In this document: positions 45,022 through 54,538 of the stretch, one piece after another
Numbering within the stretch: position 1 is the first letter of the stretch
Layout of the letters: every line of letters begins with the position of its first letter
NCBI GenBank assembly: GCA_012515235.1
Contig: JAAYYU010000161.1
Span: 1-64,000, forward strand
Length of the DNA stretch: 64,000 nucleotides
Direction of reading: 5' to 3'
From: Candidatus Anammoximicrobium sp.
GTDB taxonomy: Bacteria; Planctomycetota; Planctomycetia; Pirellulales; Pirellulaceae
Position numbers and translations under genes: made by a program
The notes under the pieces: model-generated
What the model saw: the letters and a program-made list of their open reading frames with translations, nothing else
Databases searched by the model: none
Told to the model about the DNA's origin: nothing

Positions 45022-47232
45022 TCATGGCTTGGCCGGCGTGCCGCCGTTCCCTTCGTCGAAACCGAGAATGTGGTTGTTGATCAGTTTGAATTGTCCGATA
45101 ACCGCCAACGCCTGGGCCGCGGCGGTTGCGCCGCCGCGTTCGATCAGGTTGTTGCGGAACAGCGATGTCCCGCTGCCGTGGCCGCCGAGCACGACCGGCT
45201 GCAGACAGCCTGTCACCGTGTTGTCGTGGATCAGCCAGTTGGCCGCGGGCGGGAAGATCTCGAAGCGGTCGTCCAGCTTCATCTCGCGCGGTTCCTTGAG
45301 TTGGAAGCGGAACGTCTCCGGATCGAACGACTCGACGATCGAACTGCCGTCCGGCTTGCCGCCGCGGAACCAGGCGAGATTCCAGCCGCGATAGCAGTGC
45401 GACCGGCGTCGCTCCATCGGCACGTTGCCGCGTCCGGCCACGAAGGTCGTCGGGTCCACCATCTCGCCGACCGCGGACCAGACGGCGTCGCTTGTCAGTC
45501 CCGTGCCGCAGTTGCGCAGCAGGTTGTCGTGCACGATCAGGTTCACGGCCGGTTCGGTCAGGCGGATTCCCGTGACTTCCTTGTCGAACGGGCCGCGCGT
45601 GTAGACCTGGTTGCCGCTGACGATCACGTCCGACGAGCCCACATGAATCGCTGTGCGGGGCCGCGAGTCTTCGCCGACCGCCGTCATGTCCATAATATTG
45701 CCGGCGATCGTACAGTTGCTGGTGGGCAGATGCCGCGTGTCGCCGCCAGGGATGATCTCGACAGCGCACGAATTGTAGTTCACGAACAGGTTGTTGCGGA
45801 CGATCACCTGGGTAGCCCCGCACGTGGCGCGCACGATGTAGCCGCCGGGCCGCCGGTTGTAGAACGTGCGGCCCTCGAACACGTTGTCGGCGACGAGGTG
45901 CTGGCCCGAGCCGAGTTGTTCCAGATGCTCGGCCCGGCTGCCGATATTGCCCATCGCCACGGTGCCCGAGTTGCGGACGTAGTTGCCGATGAACCGCACG
46001 AAGCGCGACGCGCCTTCCCACGTACAGCCGCCCACGTCCACGATGCGGCAGTGCAGCACGCTGGTGTTCTCCGCCAGATCGTTGTTGTTAAAGCCGTTGC
46101 CGTCGCAGTTGGTGGCCGAGCAGCGGAGGTAGGTCAGCGACTTGGTATAAGTCTTCGGTTCGCTGGTCCCGCTCCGCGAATTTCCCTGGCAGTAGAAGGC
46201 TTCGCAATTCATCTTGCTGGCGTGGCAGTTCTCGATCAGCACCCGTTCGGTGTCGCGGATGTGCATGGCGGAGCAGGGCTTCAACCCGACTGGCCAGCAC
46301 GCCTTGCCGCTGCTGGTCCGGAAACTGTGCCAGCCCGGCCCGTCGCCCAGTCCCGTGTGGCCGACCATCCGCAGGTTCCGCACCGTGACCTCGGTGCCCA
46401 GTGCCAGGCTGACGCACGAGCCGGTGCCCTCGGAGATGTCCAACACGGTCTCGCCGCTGCTGGCGCCTTCCAGCACCAGGCCGGCCGGATTGGCCACCGA
46501 CACGCCGCGCGTCAGCCGGTAGTGGCCCGCCGGGATGAAGACGTTGCGCTTCTCGCGGAGTGCCCGCGAAACGGCTGCCTGCAGGGCGTCCGTATCGCAG
46601 TGCCGCACCACAGCGTCCTGCACCGTCCGGCTGGCGGCATCCGCCAGCGTCAGCACATTGCCCTCGATCTTCTCGATCTTGCTGACCAACAGGTCGCGCG
46701 CCTGGAACACCACCATGTGGCCCGGCTGCCAGTCCTGTTTCTTGAACTTGATCTCCACGCCGCTGCTGAGCGGCTGCCAATCGAACGTGATGGGGACTTT
46801 CTCCCCCTTCCACGTGCGGGCCATGTCGTCGCTCCAGCGGAACGTGAGCGGGTCAACGCTGTCCACCTCGGCCAGGAACACCAGCCAGCTGCCGCCGCTG
46901 CCGTCATAGCCCCGCAGTTCCGCCGCGTCGCCCAACGGGGCAGTGCTGTACGGATTGTCCGGCGGTTTCAGAATGCAGCGCTCGAAATGCGGATTGCACT
47001 TCGACACCATCACGGCCTGGCCGACCTGAAAATCGCCGGCCTGTTCGACCGTGATCTGCGGCGAGCCGGCCGTCGCGGCGGCGGTGGTCTCGAAGACCGA
47101 GCCCGACGCGCCGCAGTCGCGGACGTTGAGCCAGGCGTCGGAACGGTGGTCAGCCGGCGGCGACTCGCCGGCGCCGGCCAGCGCAGCCAACCACAGCACC
47201 AGTGGCAGCGTGCGGCAAGCGTGTCTTGGCAT
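45022..47232 (-). CDS. Exported right-handed beta-helix protein, paralogue A
   Basis: This 736-residue protein has a signal peptide (about residues 1-22). Its N-terminal domain has RDCGASGSVFETTAAA and FQVGQAVMVSKCN, and a long parallel beta-helix follows (VLIENCHASKM, CRIVDVGGCTWEGASRFVRF, VADNVFEGRTF, IVRNNLFVNY). It is clearly homologous to the next gene along most of its length. The two form a tandem duplication separated by a palindrome cluster. GGAGGT upstream of the ATG is a good ribosome binding site. It is the first gene of the five-gene minus-strand run. Confidence 0.85.
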   Translation of the reverse strand: MPRHACRTLPLVLWLAALAGAGESPPADHRSDAWLNVRDCGASGSVFETTAAATAGSPQITVEQAGDFQVGQAVMVSKCNPHFERCILKPPDNPYSTAPLGDAAELRGYDGSGGSWLVFLAEVDSVDPLTFRWSDDMARTWKGEKVPITFDWQPLSSGVEIKFKKQDWQPGHMVVFQARDLLVSKIEKIEGNVLTLADAASRTVQDAVVRHCDTDALQAAVSRALREKRNVFIPAGHYRLTRGVSVANPAGLVLEGASSGETVLDISEGTGSCVSLALGTEVTVRNLRMVGHTGLGDGPGWHSFRTSSGKACWPVGLKPCSAMHIRDTERVLIENCHASKMNCEAFYCQGNSRSGTSEPKTYTKSLTYLRCSATNCDGNGFNNNDLAENTSVLHCRIVDVGGCTWEGASRFVRFIGNYVRNSGTVAMGNIGSRAEHLEQLGSGQHLVADNVFEGRTFYNRRPGGYIVRATCGATQVIVRNNLFVNYNSCAVEIIPGGDTRHLPTSNCTIAGNIMDMTAVGEDSRPRTAIHVGSSDVIVSGNQVYTRGPFDKEVTGIRLTEPAVNLIVHDNLLRNCGTGLTSDAVWSAVGEMVDPTTFVAGRGNVPMERRRSHCYRGWNLAWFRGGKPDGSSIVESFDPETFRFQLKEPREMKLDDRFEIFPPAANWLIHDNTVTGCLQPVVLGGHGSGTSLFRNNLIERGGATAAAQALAVIGQFKLINNHILGFDEGNGGTPAKP

Positions 47233-47555
47233 GGGAGACCTCCTGAATCTGCGCGACTGGAAAAATCGTCTGTCCGTCGGTCGTCATCATACCGCTCGAA
47301 CACAGCCGACGGAATCCCGGCGGCTCGTTCGGCGGCTCGTTCGGTTTCCCACTCCAGCGACAGGCCCCAACGCAATTGCCTGCGTGTCGGTAGAAGCCGG
47401 ACGATCCGCAGGGAAAGTCCCGTGAGGATGTCAATAATAATCTAATCTCCCGTAGCCCAACTCCCAGGTAGTCCAACTCGCAGGTGTTCCCGATCCGCCG
47501 GCAGGTTGTTATCCTGGACGGGGTGCGAATCTCGATAAAGACAAGGAGACCAGCC
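47233..47555. other. Divergent intergenic region, no gene seen
   Basis: About 320 bases between the beta-helix gene (-) and the sulfatase (+). It holds a small direct repeat (GGCTCGTTCGGC twice near 47325-47345) and repeated CCAACTC..AGGT text near 47457-47485. Promoters for both genes presumably lie here, but none is clear. Confidence 0.4.
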
Positions 47556-49202
47556 ATGCGAGCGATTGGAGTCCTTTCGGCGTGCATCGGCATCCTGTGC
47601 GGGCAATCGTTTGCCGCCGATGCCAAGCGTCCCAACGTCGTCTTCATTTTGGCCGATGACATGGGGTTTTCGGATGCCGGCTGCTACGGAGGCGAGATTG
47701 CGACGCCGAACTTGGACGCGCTGGCCGCAGGCGGCGTGCGGTTCACGCAGTTCTACAACACGGCCCGCTGCTGGCCATCGCGTGCGGTTTTGCTAACCGG
47801 CTACTACGCCCAGCAAGTGCGGCGGGACGCGATTCCGGGGACCGGTTTTGGCGGCCAGGGCGTGCGGCCCGTGTGGGCGCCGCTGCTGTCGGCCATGCTC
47901 AAGCCGCTGGGGTATCGCTCGTATCATTCCGGCAAATGGCACGTGGACGGCAAGCGGCTGGAGAACGGCTTTGACCGGTCCCATGACTTCGCCGACCACA
48001 ATCGCTACTTCAGCCCGCGGCAGCACTCCGAGGACGACCAGCCGTTGCCGCCGGTCGAACGCGACAGCGGCTATTACGCGACGGTGGCCATCGCCGACCA
48101 CGCCGTCCGATACCTGCGGGAACACGAGGCGCAGCATTCCCAGAGTCCGTTCTTCTTGTATCTGGCCTTTGTTGCGCCGCATTTCCCGTTGCACGCGCTG
48201 CCGGAAGACATCGCGCGTTACCGCGACACGTATCGCCAGGGCTGGGACGCCGTGCGGCAAGCGCGCTGGGAGCGCCAGAAACAGCTGGGCATCGCCACCA
48301 ACCCGTTGCCGCCTTTGGAGCGCGACGTCGGACCGCCGTACCACTTCCCGGATGACCTGGAGAAGCTAGGCCCCGGCGAGGTCAACCGGCCGCTGCCGTG
48401 GAACGAGCTGACGGACCAGCAACGCGAGTTCCAGGCCGCGAAGATGGCCGTACACGCTGCGATGATCGACCGCATGGACCGCGAGATCGGGCGTGTCCTG
48501 GAGCAGTTGAAGAAGATGGGCGCGATGGAGGACACGTTGATCCTGTTCGCTTCGGACAACGGGGCCAGCGCGGAGATCATGGTCCGCGGCGACGGGCACG
48601 ATCCGCAGGCTGCGCCAGGGTCGGCCGACACGTTCCTGTGCCTGGGACCCGGCTGGTCCAGTTCGTCGAACACGCCGTTGCGGCGCCACAAGACGTGGGT
48701 TCATGAAGGCGGCATCGCCACGCCCCTGATCGCGCACTGGCCGAACGGCATCGCCGCTCGGGGCGAACTGCGGCACAGCCCCGGTCATCTGATCGACATC
48801 GTGCCCACCGTGCTGGAGCTAACTGGCCTGGAACACCCGCAGACCATCGCCGGCAAACCGGCCCCGCCGCTGCCTGGCAGGAGCCTGGTGGCCGAGTTTG
48901 CCAAGGACGGCTCGGTGTCTCGCGACTGCCTGTGGTGGCTGCACGAAGGCAACCGGGCGATCCGCGTCGGCGATTGGAAACTGGTCGCCGCCGGCGGCCC
49001 GCAAGGTCCGTGGGAGTTGTACGACTTGAGCCGGGACCGCGGGGAAATCAACAACCTCGCGGCGAAACATCCCGAGAAAGTCCGTGAACTTCAACAGGCC
49101 TGGGAGCAGCACCTGGCCGAATTCCGCGCGCAGGCGCTTCGGGATCTGCCCCCCGGCGCCGCGAAGGGCGCCAAGAAAGCAGCCGGCTCGTTTCGTAACT
49201 AG
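47556..49202 (+). CDS. Exported sulfatase (arylsulfatase family)
   Basis: This 548-residue protein has a signal peptide (about residues 1-20). The sulfatase core is RPNVVFILADDMGFSD, then Cys72 in CWPSRAVLLTG for formylglycine, then GYRSYHSGKWHVDG, LILFASDNG and WVHEGGIATPLIAHWP. It hydrolyses sulfate esters, probably on polysaccharide fragments. The C-terminal ELYDLSRDRGEINNLA segment is typical. ATG at 47556 has ACAAGGAGA upstream and begins the signal peptide; the earlier in-frame GTG at 47484 is unlikely. It is intact and of normal length. Confidence 0.94.
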   Translation: MRAIGVLSACIGILCGQSFAADAKRPNVVFILADDMGFSDAGCYGGEIATPNLDALAAGGVRFTQFYNTARCWPSRAVLLTGYYAQQVRRDAIPGTGFGGQGVRPVWAPLLSAMLKPLGYRSYHSGKWHVDGKRLENGFDRSHDFADHNRYFSPRQHSEDDQPLPPVERDSGYYATVAIADHAVRYLREHEAQHSQSPFFLYLAFVAPHFPLHALPEDIARYRDTYRQGWDAVRQARWERQKQLGIATNPLPPLERDVGPPYHFPDDLEKLGPGEVNRPLPWNELTDQQREFQAAKMAVHAAMIDRMDREIGRVLEQLKKMGAMEDTLILFASDNGASAEIMVRGDGHDPQAAPGSADTFLCLGPGWSSSSNTPLRRHKTWVHEGGIATPLIAHWPNGIAARGELRHSPGHLIDIVPTVLELTGLEHPQTIAGKPAPPLPGRSLVAEFAKDGSVSRDCLWWLHEGNRAIRVGDWKLVAAGGPQGPWELYDLSRDRGEINNLAAKHPEKVRELQQAWEQHLAEFRAQALRDLPPGAAKGAKKAAGSFRN

Positions 49203-49420
49203 CACCAAACGGGAAACGGCCACGGAAAGTCGCTGTCTGTGATGGCACGGTCGCGAGAAATGGGGTCAGGCTTACAGAATTCAATTTTGGCCGAGCAGAA
49301 GAGTCGTACGACGTGGCTGGCACCCAACTCGGCCAAAATTGAATTCTGTAAGCCTGACCCCAGCACCGAAACCGTGACTTCATGAACGACGCGGAAAAGT
49401 GCCGAAATTCCGTTTGGTGC
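49202..49420. repeat. Element with GCACCAAACGG inverted ends and a 35-bp inner inverted repeat
   Basis: The outer ends GCACCAAACGG (49202-49212) and CCGTTTGGTGC (49410-49420) match the pair at 20341-20431. Inside, 49261-49295 and 49328-49362 are perfect 35-base inverted repeats (starting TGGGGTCAGGCTTACAG) around a 32-base spacer. It has no coding capacity. It resembles a MITE- or REP-like non-autonomous element. Confidence 0.85.
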
Positions 49421-49510
49421 GAGTTGTTCCACACTTCGACTTTTCACGTTCCATTGATTATGCTGGGAACCAGTCTGAAAACTTGTTTCTTCCTTGCAGG
49501 AACCCAAACG

Positions 49511-50455
49511 ATGACGCGTACGACTTTTGGATTGGCAATGGGGTTGGCGGTGTGTCTGGCTGTGGCCACGGAGGCGGCCCAGTTCGAAGTGCAGCAGGAA
49601 GCGGACGGGGTGACCGTCAAGCTGGACGGCAAACTGCTGACTCGATATCTCATTAAGTCTGGCACAAAGCCGATCTTGTGGCCGCTTATCGGGCCCTATG
49701 GAGACCCAGTGACCCGTCAGTATCCGATGGGCGAGGCGCTGCCCGACGAGCGGTCGGACCATCCGCATCAACGCTCGTTCTGGTTCACCCACGGCGACGT
49801 GAATGGGGTCAGCTTTTGGGACGAAAGGAACCAACCGGGACAGATCGTACATCAAGAGTTTTTGAAGGTTTCCGGCGGCGATACGGCGGTCGTTTCGACG
49901 CGGAACGAGTGGATCGCGTTGGGCGACAAGAAGATGTGCGAAGACGTGCGGACGCTGACCTTCGGCACCTGTGGCGAAAGCGTCTGGATCGACTTCGACA
50001 GCACCGTGAAGGCCACCAACGGGCCCGTCAAATTCGGCGACACGAAAGAAGGTTCTTTCGGGGTGCGGGTGGCTGGCAGCATGACGGTGGATACCAAAAA
50101 AGGCGGCCAGATCGTCAATAGCCACGGGTTGAAGGACAAGGAAGCCTGGGCCAAGCAGGCCCCCTGGGTCGATTACCACGGCCCCGTGAACGGCAAGACG
50201 GTAGGGATCGCGATCCTGAACCATCCGTCCAGCTTCCGCTTCCCCACCTACTGGCACGTGCGGACCTACGGGCTGTTCACCGCCAATCCGTTCGGCGTCA
50301 GCGACTTTACGGGCGGCAAGGGCAACGGCGACCACACGCTCCAGCCGGGCGAGTCGTTCACGCTTTGCTACCGCGTGCTGATTCACAAGGGCGATGAGCA
50401 GGAAGGCAAGGTCGCCGAGGCGTTCGAAGCGTATGCCAAGATGGCCAAGCCGTGA
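49511..50455 (+). CDS. Exported DUF6807 (PmoA-like) protein
   Basis: This 314-residue protein has a signal peptide (about residues 1-23) and a single DUF6807 domain, once called PmoA family. The pattern is LLTRYLIKSGTKPILWPLIGPYG, SDHPHQRSFWF, HGDVNGVSFW and LNHPSSFRFPTYWHVRTYGLFTANPFG. The function is unproven; the family is frequent beside sugar genes in planctomycetes. The His-rich SDHPHQ motif suggests a metal or catalytic site. ATG at 49511 begins the signal peptide; the frame is open to 49382 inside the repeat element. Confidence 0.88.
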   Translation: MTRTTFGLAMGLAVCLAVATEAAQFEVQQEADGVTVKLDGKLLTRYLIKSGTKPILWPLIGPYGDPVTRQYPMGEALPDERSDHPHQRSFWFTHGDVNGVSFWDERNQPGQIVHQEFLKVSGGDTAVVSTRNEWIALGDKKMCEDVRTLTFGTCGESVWIDFDSTVKATNGPVKFGDTKEGSFGVRVAGSMTVDTKKGGQIVNSHGLKDKEAWAKQAPWVDYHGPVNGKTVGIAILNHPSSFRFPTYWHVRTYGLFTANPFGVSDFTGGKGNGDHTLQPGESFTLCYRVLIHKGDEQEGKVAEAFEAYAKMAKP

Positions 50456-50652
50456 GGGGCGGTGATCCGTCAGCGGTGATCCGTGATCGGTCAGCGATTG
50501 CCGGTGATCCGCCGTTGATGACGGGTGATCGGTCTTCCGTGACCGGTCATTCGTCACCGATAACGACAACCTGAAATTGATCGCCGATCGCCCGTGCCCG
50601 CTCACCCGTAACCGACCACGGATCACCCGCAACCCGCAGAGGATCACACACC
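50456..50652. repeat. Degenerate GGTGATCCGT repeats upstream of ftsH
   Basis: The stretch is built from imperfect repeats of GGTGATCCG / GGTGATCGGT, dense between about 50461 and 50555. Their reverse complements (CGGATCAC..) lie nearer to ftsH. It occupies the whole gap before the gene, so ftsH's promoter must lie within or before it. Confidence 0.7.
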
Positions 50653-52632
50653 TTGTCGTCCGAGAGTCCACGCCCCAAACAGGATTCACGCGCGCCCAGC
50701 GGCCAGCCGCCGGTTCGCCGGAACGGGCCCAATGTCTGGTTCGTCGCCGCGATGCTGCTGGTCCTGGCCGTCGTGCTGGTCGTCATGCAGACCCCCCAGC
50801 GGTCGACAATCAGCTACGACTTCTTCCTGGCGCAGGTCGAGAAGACGGAGCCCTGCAACATCGCTTCGGTGGAGTTGGGCGATATCGATGCGACGGGGAC
50901 GTTCAAGCAGCCGCCGGACGCGCCGCCCAGCGTCGATCAGGGCACGGGGGCGGCCCAAGGCGGGACCGGCAAACCGGAGAAACTGCGAAAGCACTTCCGC
51001 GTCACGCTGCCGCGCTCGGATCAGGCCCGCAGCGAGTTGCTGAACAAGTTGCTGGCTCGCGGCGTGAAGGTCACCAACCAGGCGTCCGGCGACACGGTGA
51101 TGATGACGCTGACGTTGATCACCATCGCGCTGACCGTGGGGCTGTTCATCTTCTTCTGGCTGTCTTACCGCCGGTCGCGGGATCAATTCATGGGCGGCGG
51201 CTTTCTGTCGGGGTTCAGCAAGAGCACGGCGCGGCGTTACGAGCCATCGGACCAGACGATCACGTTCGACGACGTAGCCGGCCTGGAGGGCGTCAAGGGG
51301 GACCTGCAGGAGATTGTCGAGTATCTGAAGAGCCCGGAGAAATTTCAGCGTCTGGGCGGACGCGTGCCGAAGGGCGTCTTGCTGAACGGTCCACCGGGAA
51401 CGGGCAAGACGCTGCTGGCCCGCGCCGTGGCGGGGGAGGCGGGCGTTCCGTTTTATTCGGTGAGCGCCAGCGAGTTCATTCAGATGTTCGTAGGCGTCGG
51501 AGCCAGCCGCGTCCGCGACTTGTTCAAAAACGCCAAAGACAATTCCCCGGCCATCATTTTCATCGACGAAATCGACGCCGTGGGACGCCAGCGCGGCGCG
51601 GGCCTGGGCGGCGGCCACGACGAACGCGAACAGACGCTGAACCAGATCCTCAGCGAGATGGACGGTTTTTCGCAGACGGATTCGGTGATCGTGCTGGCCG
51701 CGACCAATCGCCCCGACGTGCTGGATCCCGCGCTGCTGCGGCCCGGCCGCTTCGACCGGCACATCACCGTCAACCGGCCCACGCACAAGGGACGCATGGA
51801 GATCTTCAAGGTCCACGTGCGGGACGTGCCGCTGGCGGACGACGTGGACCTGCGCCGCCTGGCCTCCGGCACGGTCGGACTGACCGGCGCCGATATCCGC
51901 AACATCGTCAACGAAGCCGCGCTGTGGGCCGCCCGAAACGACAAGAAAAAAGTCGACATGCAGGATTTCGACTATGCCCGCGACAAGGTGCTGATGGGCG
52001 CCAAACGCGAAGAGGTCCTGCAGGAGAACGAGAAACGCAAGACCGCGTATCACGAAGCCGGCCACACTCTTGCCGCCTGGCTGCTGCCGGGCGCGGACCC
52101 GGTACACAAGGTGACCATCATTCCCCGCGGCCGTTCGCTGGGCGCGACCCAGATGATGCCCTCGGAGGACCGGCTGAGCATGTCGGAACGCCAGTTGCGG
52201 GATCACCTGGTGGTCCTGTTGGGCGGCCGAGCCGCCGAATTGCTGGTCTACAACGAGACGACCGTCGGCGCCGAAAACGACTTGGAGCGGGTCACGATGC
52301 TGGGCCGGCGAATGGTCACGCACTGGGGCATGAGCGAACGCTTGGGCCCCGTCAGCTATAAGCTTTCGGACGAAGACCCGTTCCTGGGCCGCGAAATCCA
52401 TCAGCAGCGGCAATTCAGCGAACACACGATGGAGTTGATCGACGAGGAAGTGGCGAAGATCCTGCACGGGGCCGCCGACCAGGCGTACAACCTGCTGAAG
52501 GAACACCGCCAGGATCTGGAGAAACTGGCGACGTCCCTGCTGGAGCAGGAGGAACTCGGCGACGCCGAAATCTCTGCCCTGATCGGCCCCTCCGTCCATG
52601 CCGGCAAGGAACCCAAGGAGGCGGCCAAGTAG
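50653..52632 (+). CDS. ftsH: ATP-dependent zinc metalloprotease FtsH
   Basis: This 659-residue inner-membrane AAA protease degrades unassembled membrane proteins and regulatory proteins. It has two transmembrane helices (about residues 29-46 and 150-171), Walker A GPPGTGKT (246-253), pore motif FVGVG (279-283), Walker B IIFIDEID (301-308), the second-region-of-homology [20 protein letters not shown], and zinc motif HEAGH (467-471) with the third ligand region GAENDLE. The start is TTG at 50653. The periplasmic part carries a Gly/Pro-rich low-complexity insertion (about 85-110). It is a complete housekeeping gene. Confidence 0.97.
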   Translation: MSSESPRPKQDSRAPSGQPPVRRNGPNVWFVAAMLLVLAVVLVVMQTPQRSTISYDFFLAQVEKTEPCNIASVELGDIDATGTFKQPPDAPPSVDQGTGAAQGGTGKPEKLRKHFRVTLPRSDQARSELLNKLLARGVKVTNQASGDTVMMTLTLITIALTVGLFIFFWLSYRRSRDQFMGGGFLSGFSKSTARRYEPSDQTITFDDVAGLEGVKGDLQEIVEYLKSPEKFQRLGGRVPKGVLLNGPPGTGKTLLARAVAGEAGVPFYSVSASEFIQMFVGVGASRVRDLFKNAKDNSPAIIFIDEIDAVGRQRGAGLGGGHDEREQTLNQILSEMDGFSQTDSVIVLAATNRPDVLDPALLRPGRFDRHITVNRPTHKGRMEIFKVHVRDVPLADDVDLRRLASGTVGLTGADIRNIVNEAALWAARNDKKKVDMQDFDYARDKVLMGAKREEVLQENEKRKTAYHEAGHTLAAWLLPGADPVHKVTIIPRGRSLGATQMMPSEDRLSMSERQLRDHLVVLLGGRAAELLVYNETTVGAENDLERVTMLGRRMVTHWGMSERLGPVSYKLSDEDPFLGREIHQQRQFSEHTMELIDEEVAKILHGAADQAYNLLKEHRQDLEKLATSLLEQEELGDAEISALIGPSVHAGKEPKEAAK

Positions 52633-52710
52633 GGGATGCGCGATGCGAGATACGAGACGGCAGCGGGCACGCAAACCAGCTCCACACCCTCTGACCCGCG
52701 CTCGGTAACC

Positions 52711-52737
52711 AATGACAACTGACAACTGACAACTGAC
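52711..52737. repeat. ACAACTGAC tandem repeat
   Basis: AATGACAACTGACAACTGACAA... is a 9-base unit present about three times just before the cyclase gene. It lies in the short gap after ftsH. Confidence 0.85.
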
Positions 52738-52745
52738 GCCCCCCC

Positions 52746-54518
52746 ATGCCCGACCTGATCGCTCAAGGCTCTGCGCCGGAACATCGCTGGCGGCGAAAGC
52801 TGGCGGCCGACCAGACCTACGTCTTGGGGCGCGACTCCGGTTTCTGGTCGGCTCCGTGGGACAAGCGCATTTCCCGGCAGCATGCCGAAATCGGTTGGCG
52901 GAACGACCAGTTGGAGGTCCGTCGGCTGCCTGCGGCGCGGAATCCGATTTTTGTCCGGGGCCGCGAGCAGGACCGGTTCGCGATCGGGCCGGGCGAACAT
53001 TTTGTGATTGGCGAGACGACGTTCAGCCTGACGGCCGAGGACATCCGGATTTCGCTGGAAATGCCGCAGCCCGCCGCCGAGCAAACGTTCAGCGCCGATC
53101 AACTGAAGCAGCTTCGCTTCCGCAACGCCGATCAGCGGATCGACGTGTTGAGCCGCATGCCGGAGATCATTTCCGGGGCGGCCAGCGACGAAGAACTCTG
53201 GGTGCGGCTGACCAACGTCTTGCTGTGCGGGATTCCCAACGGCCTCGCGGCGGCGCTGGTCGCGGTCGAAGGCGAAGGCGACACGTCGACTGTGCGAGTG
53301 TTGTATTGGGATCGCCGCCAGTCGTCGGAACGTTTGTTTCAGCCCAGCGCCAAGCTGATCCGGCAGGCCATGCGTTCGGGCCAGAGCGTGATTCACGTCT
53401 GGAACGAAGCGGACCGCGGGATGGGCGGCGGCGGAGCGTCCGACGGCGATTGGGCGTTCTGCTGTCCCGTGCCGGGCAAGGCCTGCCGCGGCTGGGCGAT
53501 CTACGTCGCCGGCCGCTGGTCGACCGAGCCGTCCGGGCCGGCGGGCATCGCCGTGGCTTCGCTGCAGGAAGACCTCAAGTTCGCCGAATTGGTTGCCACG
53601 ACGTTGAGCAGCCTGCGGGAAGTGCGGTTGTTGGAGCGGAACCAGGCCAGCCTGCGTCCGTTTTTTTCGCCGGTCGTCTTGGAGGCTTTGGCCGAGCACG
53701 ATCCTGACGAAGTGCTGGTGCCTCGAGAGGCGCAAGTCTCCGTGCTGTTCTGCGACTTGCGCGGATTCGCGCGGCGTTCCGAGCAGGCGGCCGGCGATCT
53801 GCACGGGCTGTTGCGGCGTGTGAGCGACGCCTTGGGCGTGACGACCCGGCACATCCTGCAGACCGGCGGCGTGGTGGGCGACTTCCACGGCGACGCGGCC
53901 ATGGGCTTCTGGGGCTGGCCCTTCGAGCAGCCGGACGCGGTGGCCCGCGCTTGCCGGGCGGCGCTGAGCATCCGCGCCGAATTTGCGGCGGCGGCGCTGC
54001 GGTCCGACCATCCGCTGGCCGATTTCCGCCTGGGGATCGGCATCGCGACCGGGACCGCCGTCGCCGGCAAGATCGGCACGGTGGACCAGGTCAAGGTGAC
54101 GGTCTTCGGCCCGGTGGTCAACCTGGCGTCGCGGCTGGAGGGCATGACCAAGCTGTTGCGCGCCCCGATCCTGCTGGACGCCGCCACGGCCGCGGTCGTG
54201 CGGACTCAGCTGCCCCCCGGCCAGGCCCGCGTCCGCCGCGTGGCGGTCGTCAAGCCTTACGGCTGCGACGTGCCGCTGGAGGTCAGCGAACTCCTGCCGC
54301 CGGCGGTCGAGCAGCCGGAATTGCGCGACCAGGACATCGCCATGTACGAGGCCGCGCTGGAATCGCTGCTGGCCAAGGACTGGCAGCGGGCCTTTCAACT
54401 CTTGCACCAGGTCACGGCCGAGGACCGCGTCAAGGATTTTCTGACCGTGTTCATCGCCGAACGCAACCGCACGCCGCCCGACGCCTGGGACGGCGTGATT
54501 CCGCTGGCATCGAAGTAG
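52746..54518 (+). CDS. FHA-GAF-class III nucleotide cyclase-like protein
   Basis: This 590-residue cytoplasmic protein has an FHA domain (RISRQHAEI near residues 41-49), a GAF-like region (about 130-295) and a class III cyclase homology domain (about 328-480). The metal Asps are present: Asp337 in LFCDLRGF and Asp383 in HGDAAMGFWG. Asn459 and Arg463 in VVNLASRLE are also present. The base-selecting Lys of adenylate cyclases is replaced by Asp379 (GDFHGD), and the second selector is Pro456. It may make a cyclic nucleotide of unclear identity or be degenerate. FHA suggests control by phospho-Thr partners. It follows ftsH by about 110 bases. Confidence 0.85.
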   Translation: MPDLIAQGSAPEHRWRRKLAADQTYVLGRDSGFWSAPWDKRISRQHAEIGWRNDQLEVRRLPAARNPIFVRGREQDRFAIGPGEHFVIGETTFSLTAEDIRISLEMPQPAAEQTFSADQLKQLRFRNADQRIDVLSRMPEIISGAASDEELWVRLTNVLLCGIPNGLAAALVAVEGEGDTSTVRVLYWDRRQSSERLFQPSAKLIRQAMRSGQSVIHVWNEADRGMGGGGASDGDWAFCCPVPGKACRGWAIYVAGRWSTEPSGPAGIAVASLQEDLKFAELVATTLSSLREVRLLERNQASLRPFFSPVVLEALAEHDPDEVLVPREAQVSVLFCDLRGFARRSEQAAGDLHGLLRRVSDALGVTTRHILQTGGVVGDFHGDAAMGFWGWPFEQPDAVARACRAALSIRAEFAAAALRSDHPLADFRLGIGIATGTAVAGKIGTVDQVKVTVFGPVVNLASRLEGMTKLLRAPILLDAATAAVVRTQLPPGQARVRRVAVVKPYGCDVPLEVSELLPPAVEQPELRDQDIAMYEAALESLLAKDWQRAFQLLHQVTAEDRVKDFLTVFIAERNRTPPDAWDGVIPLASK

Positions 54519-54538
54519 AAGAGAACCAAGGAGTCGCC

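Noticed and set aside
44849-46021. Upstream extension of beta-helix paralogue B
   Set aside because: The extra codons translate the palindrome cluster and the antisense of paralogue A; ATG 44848 begins a signal peptide.
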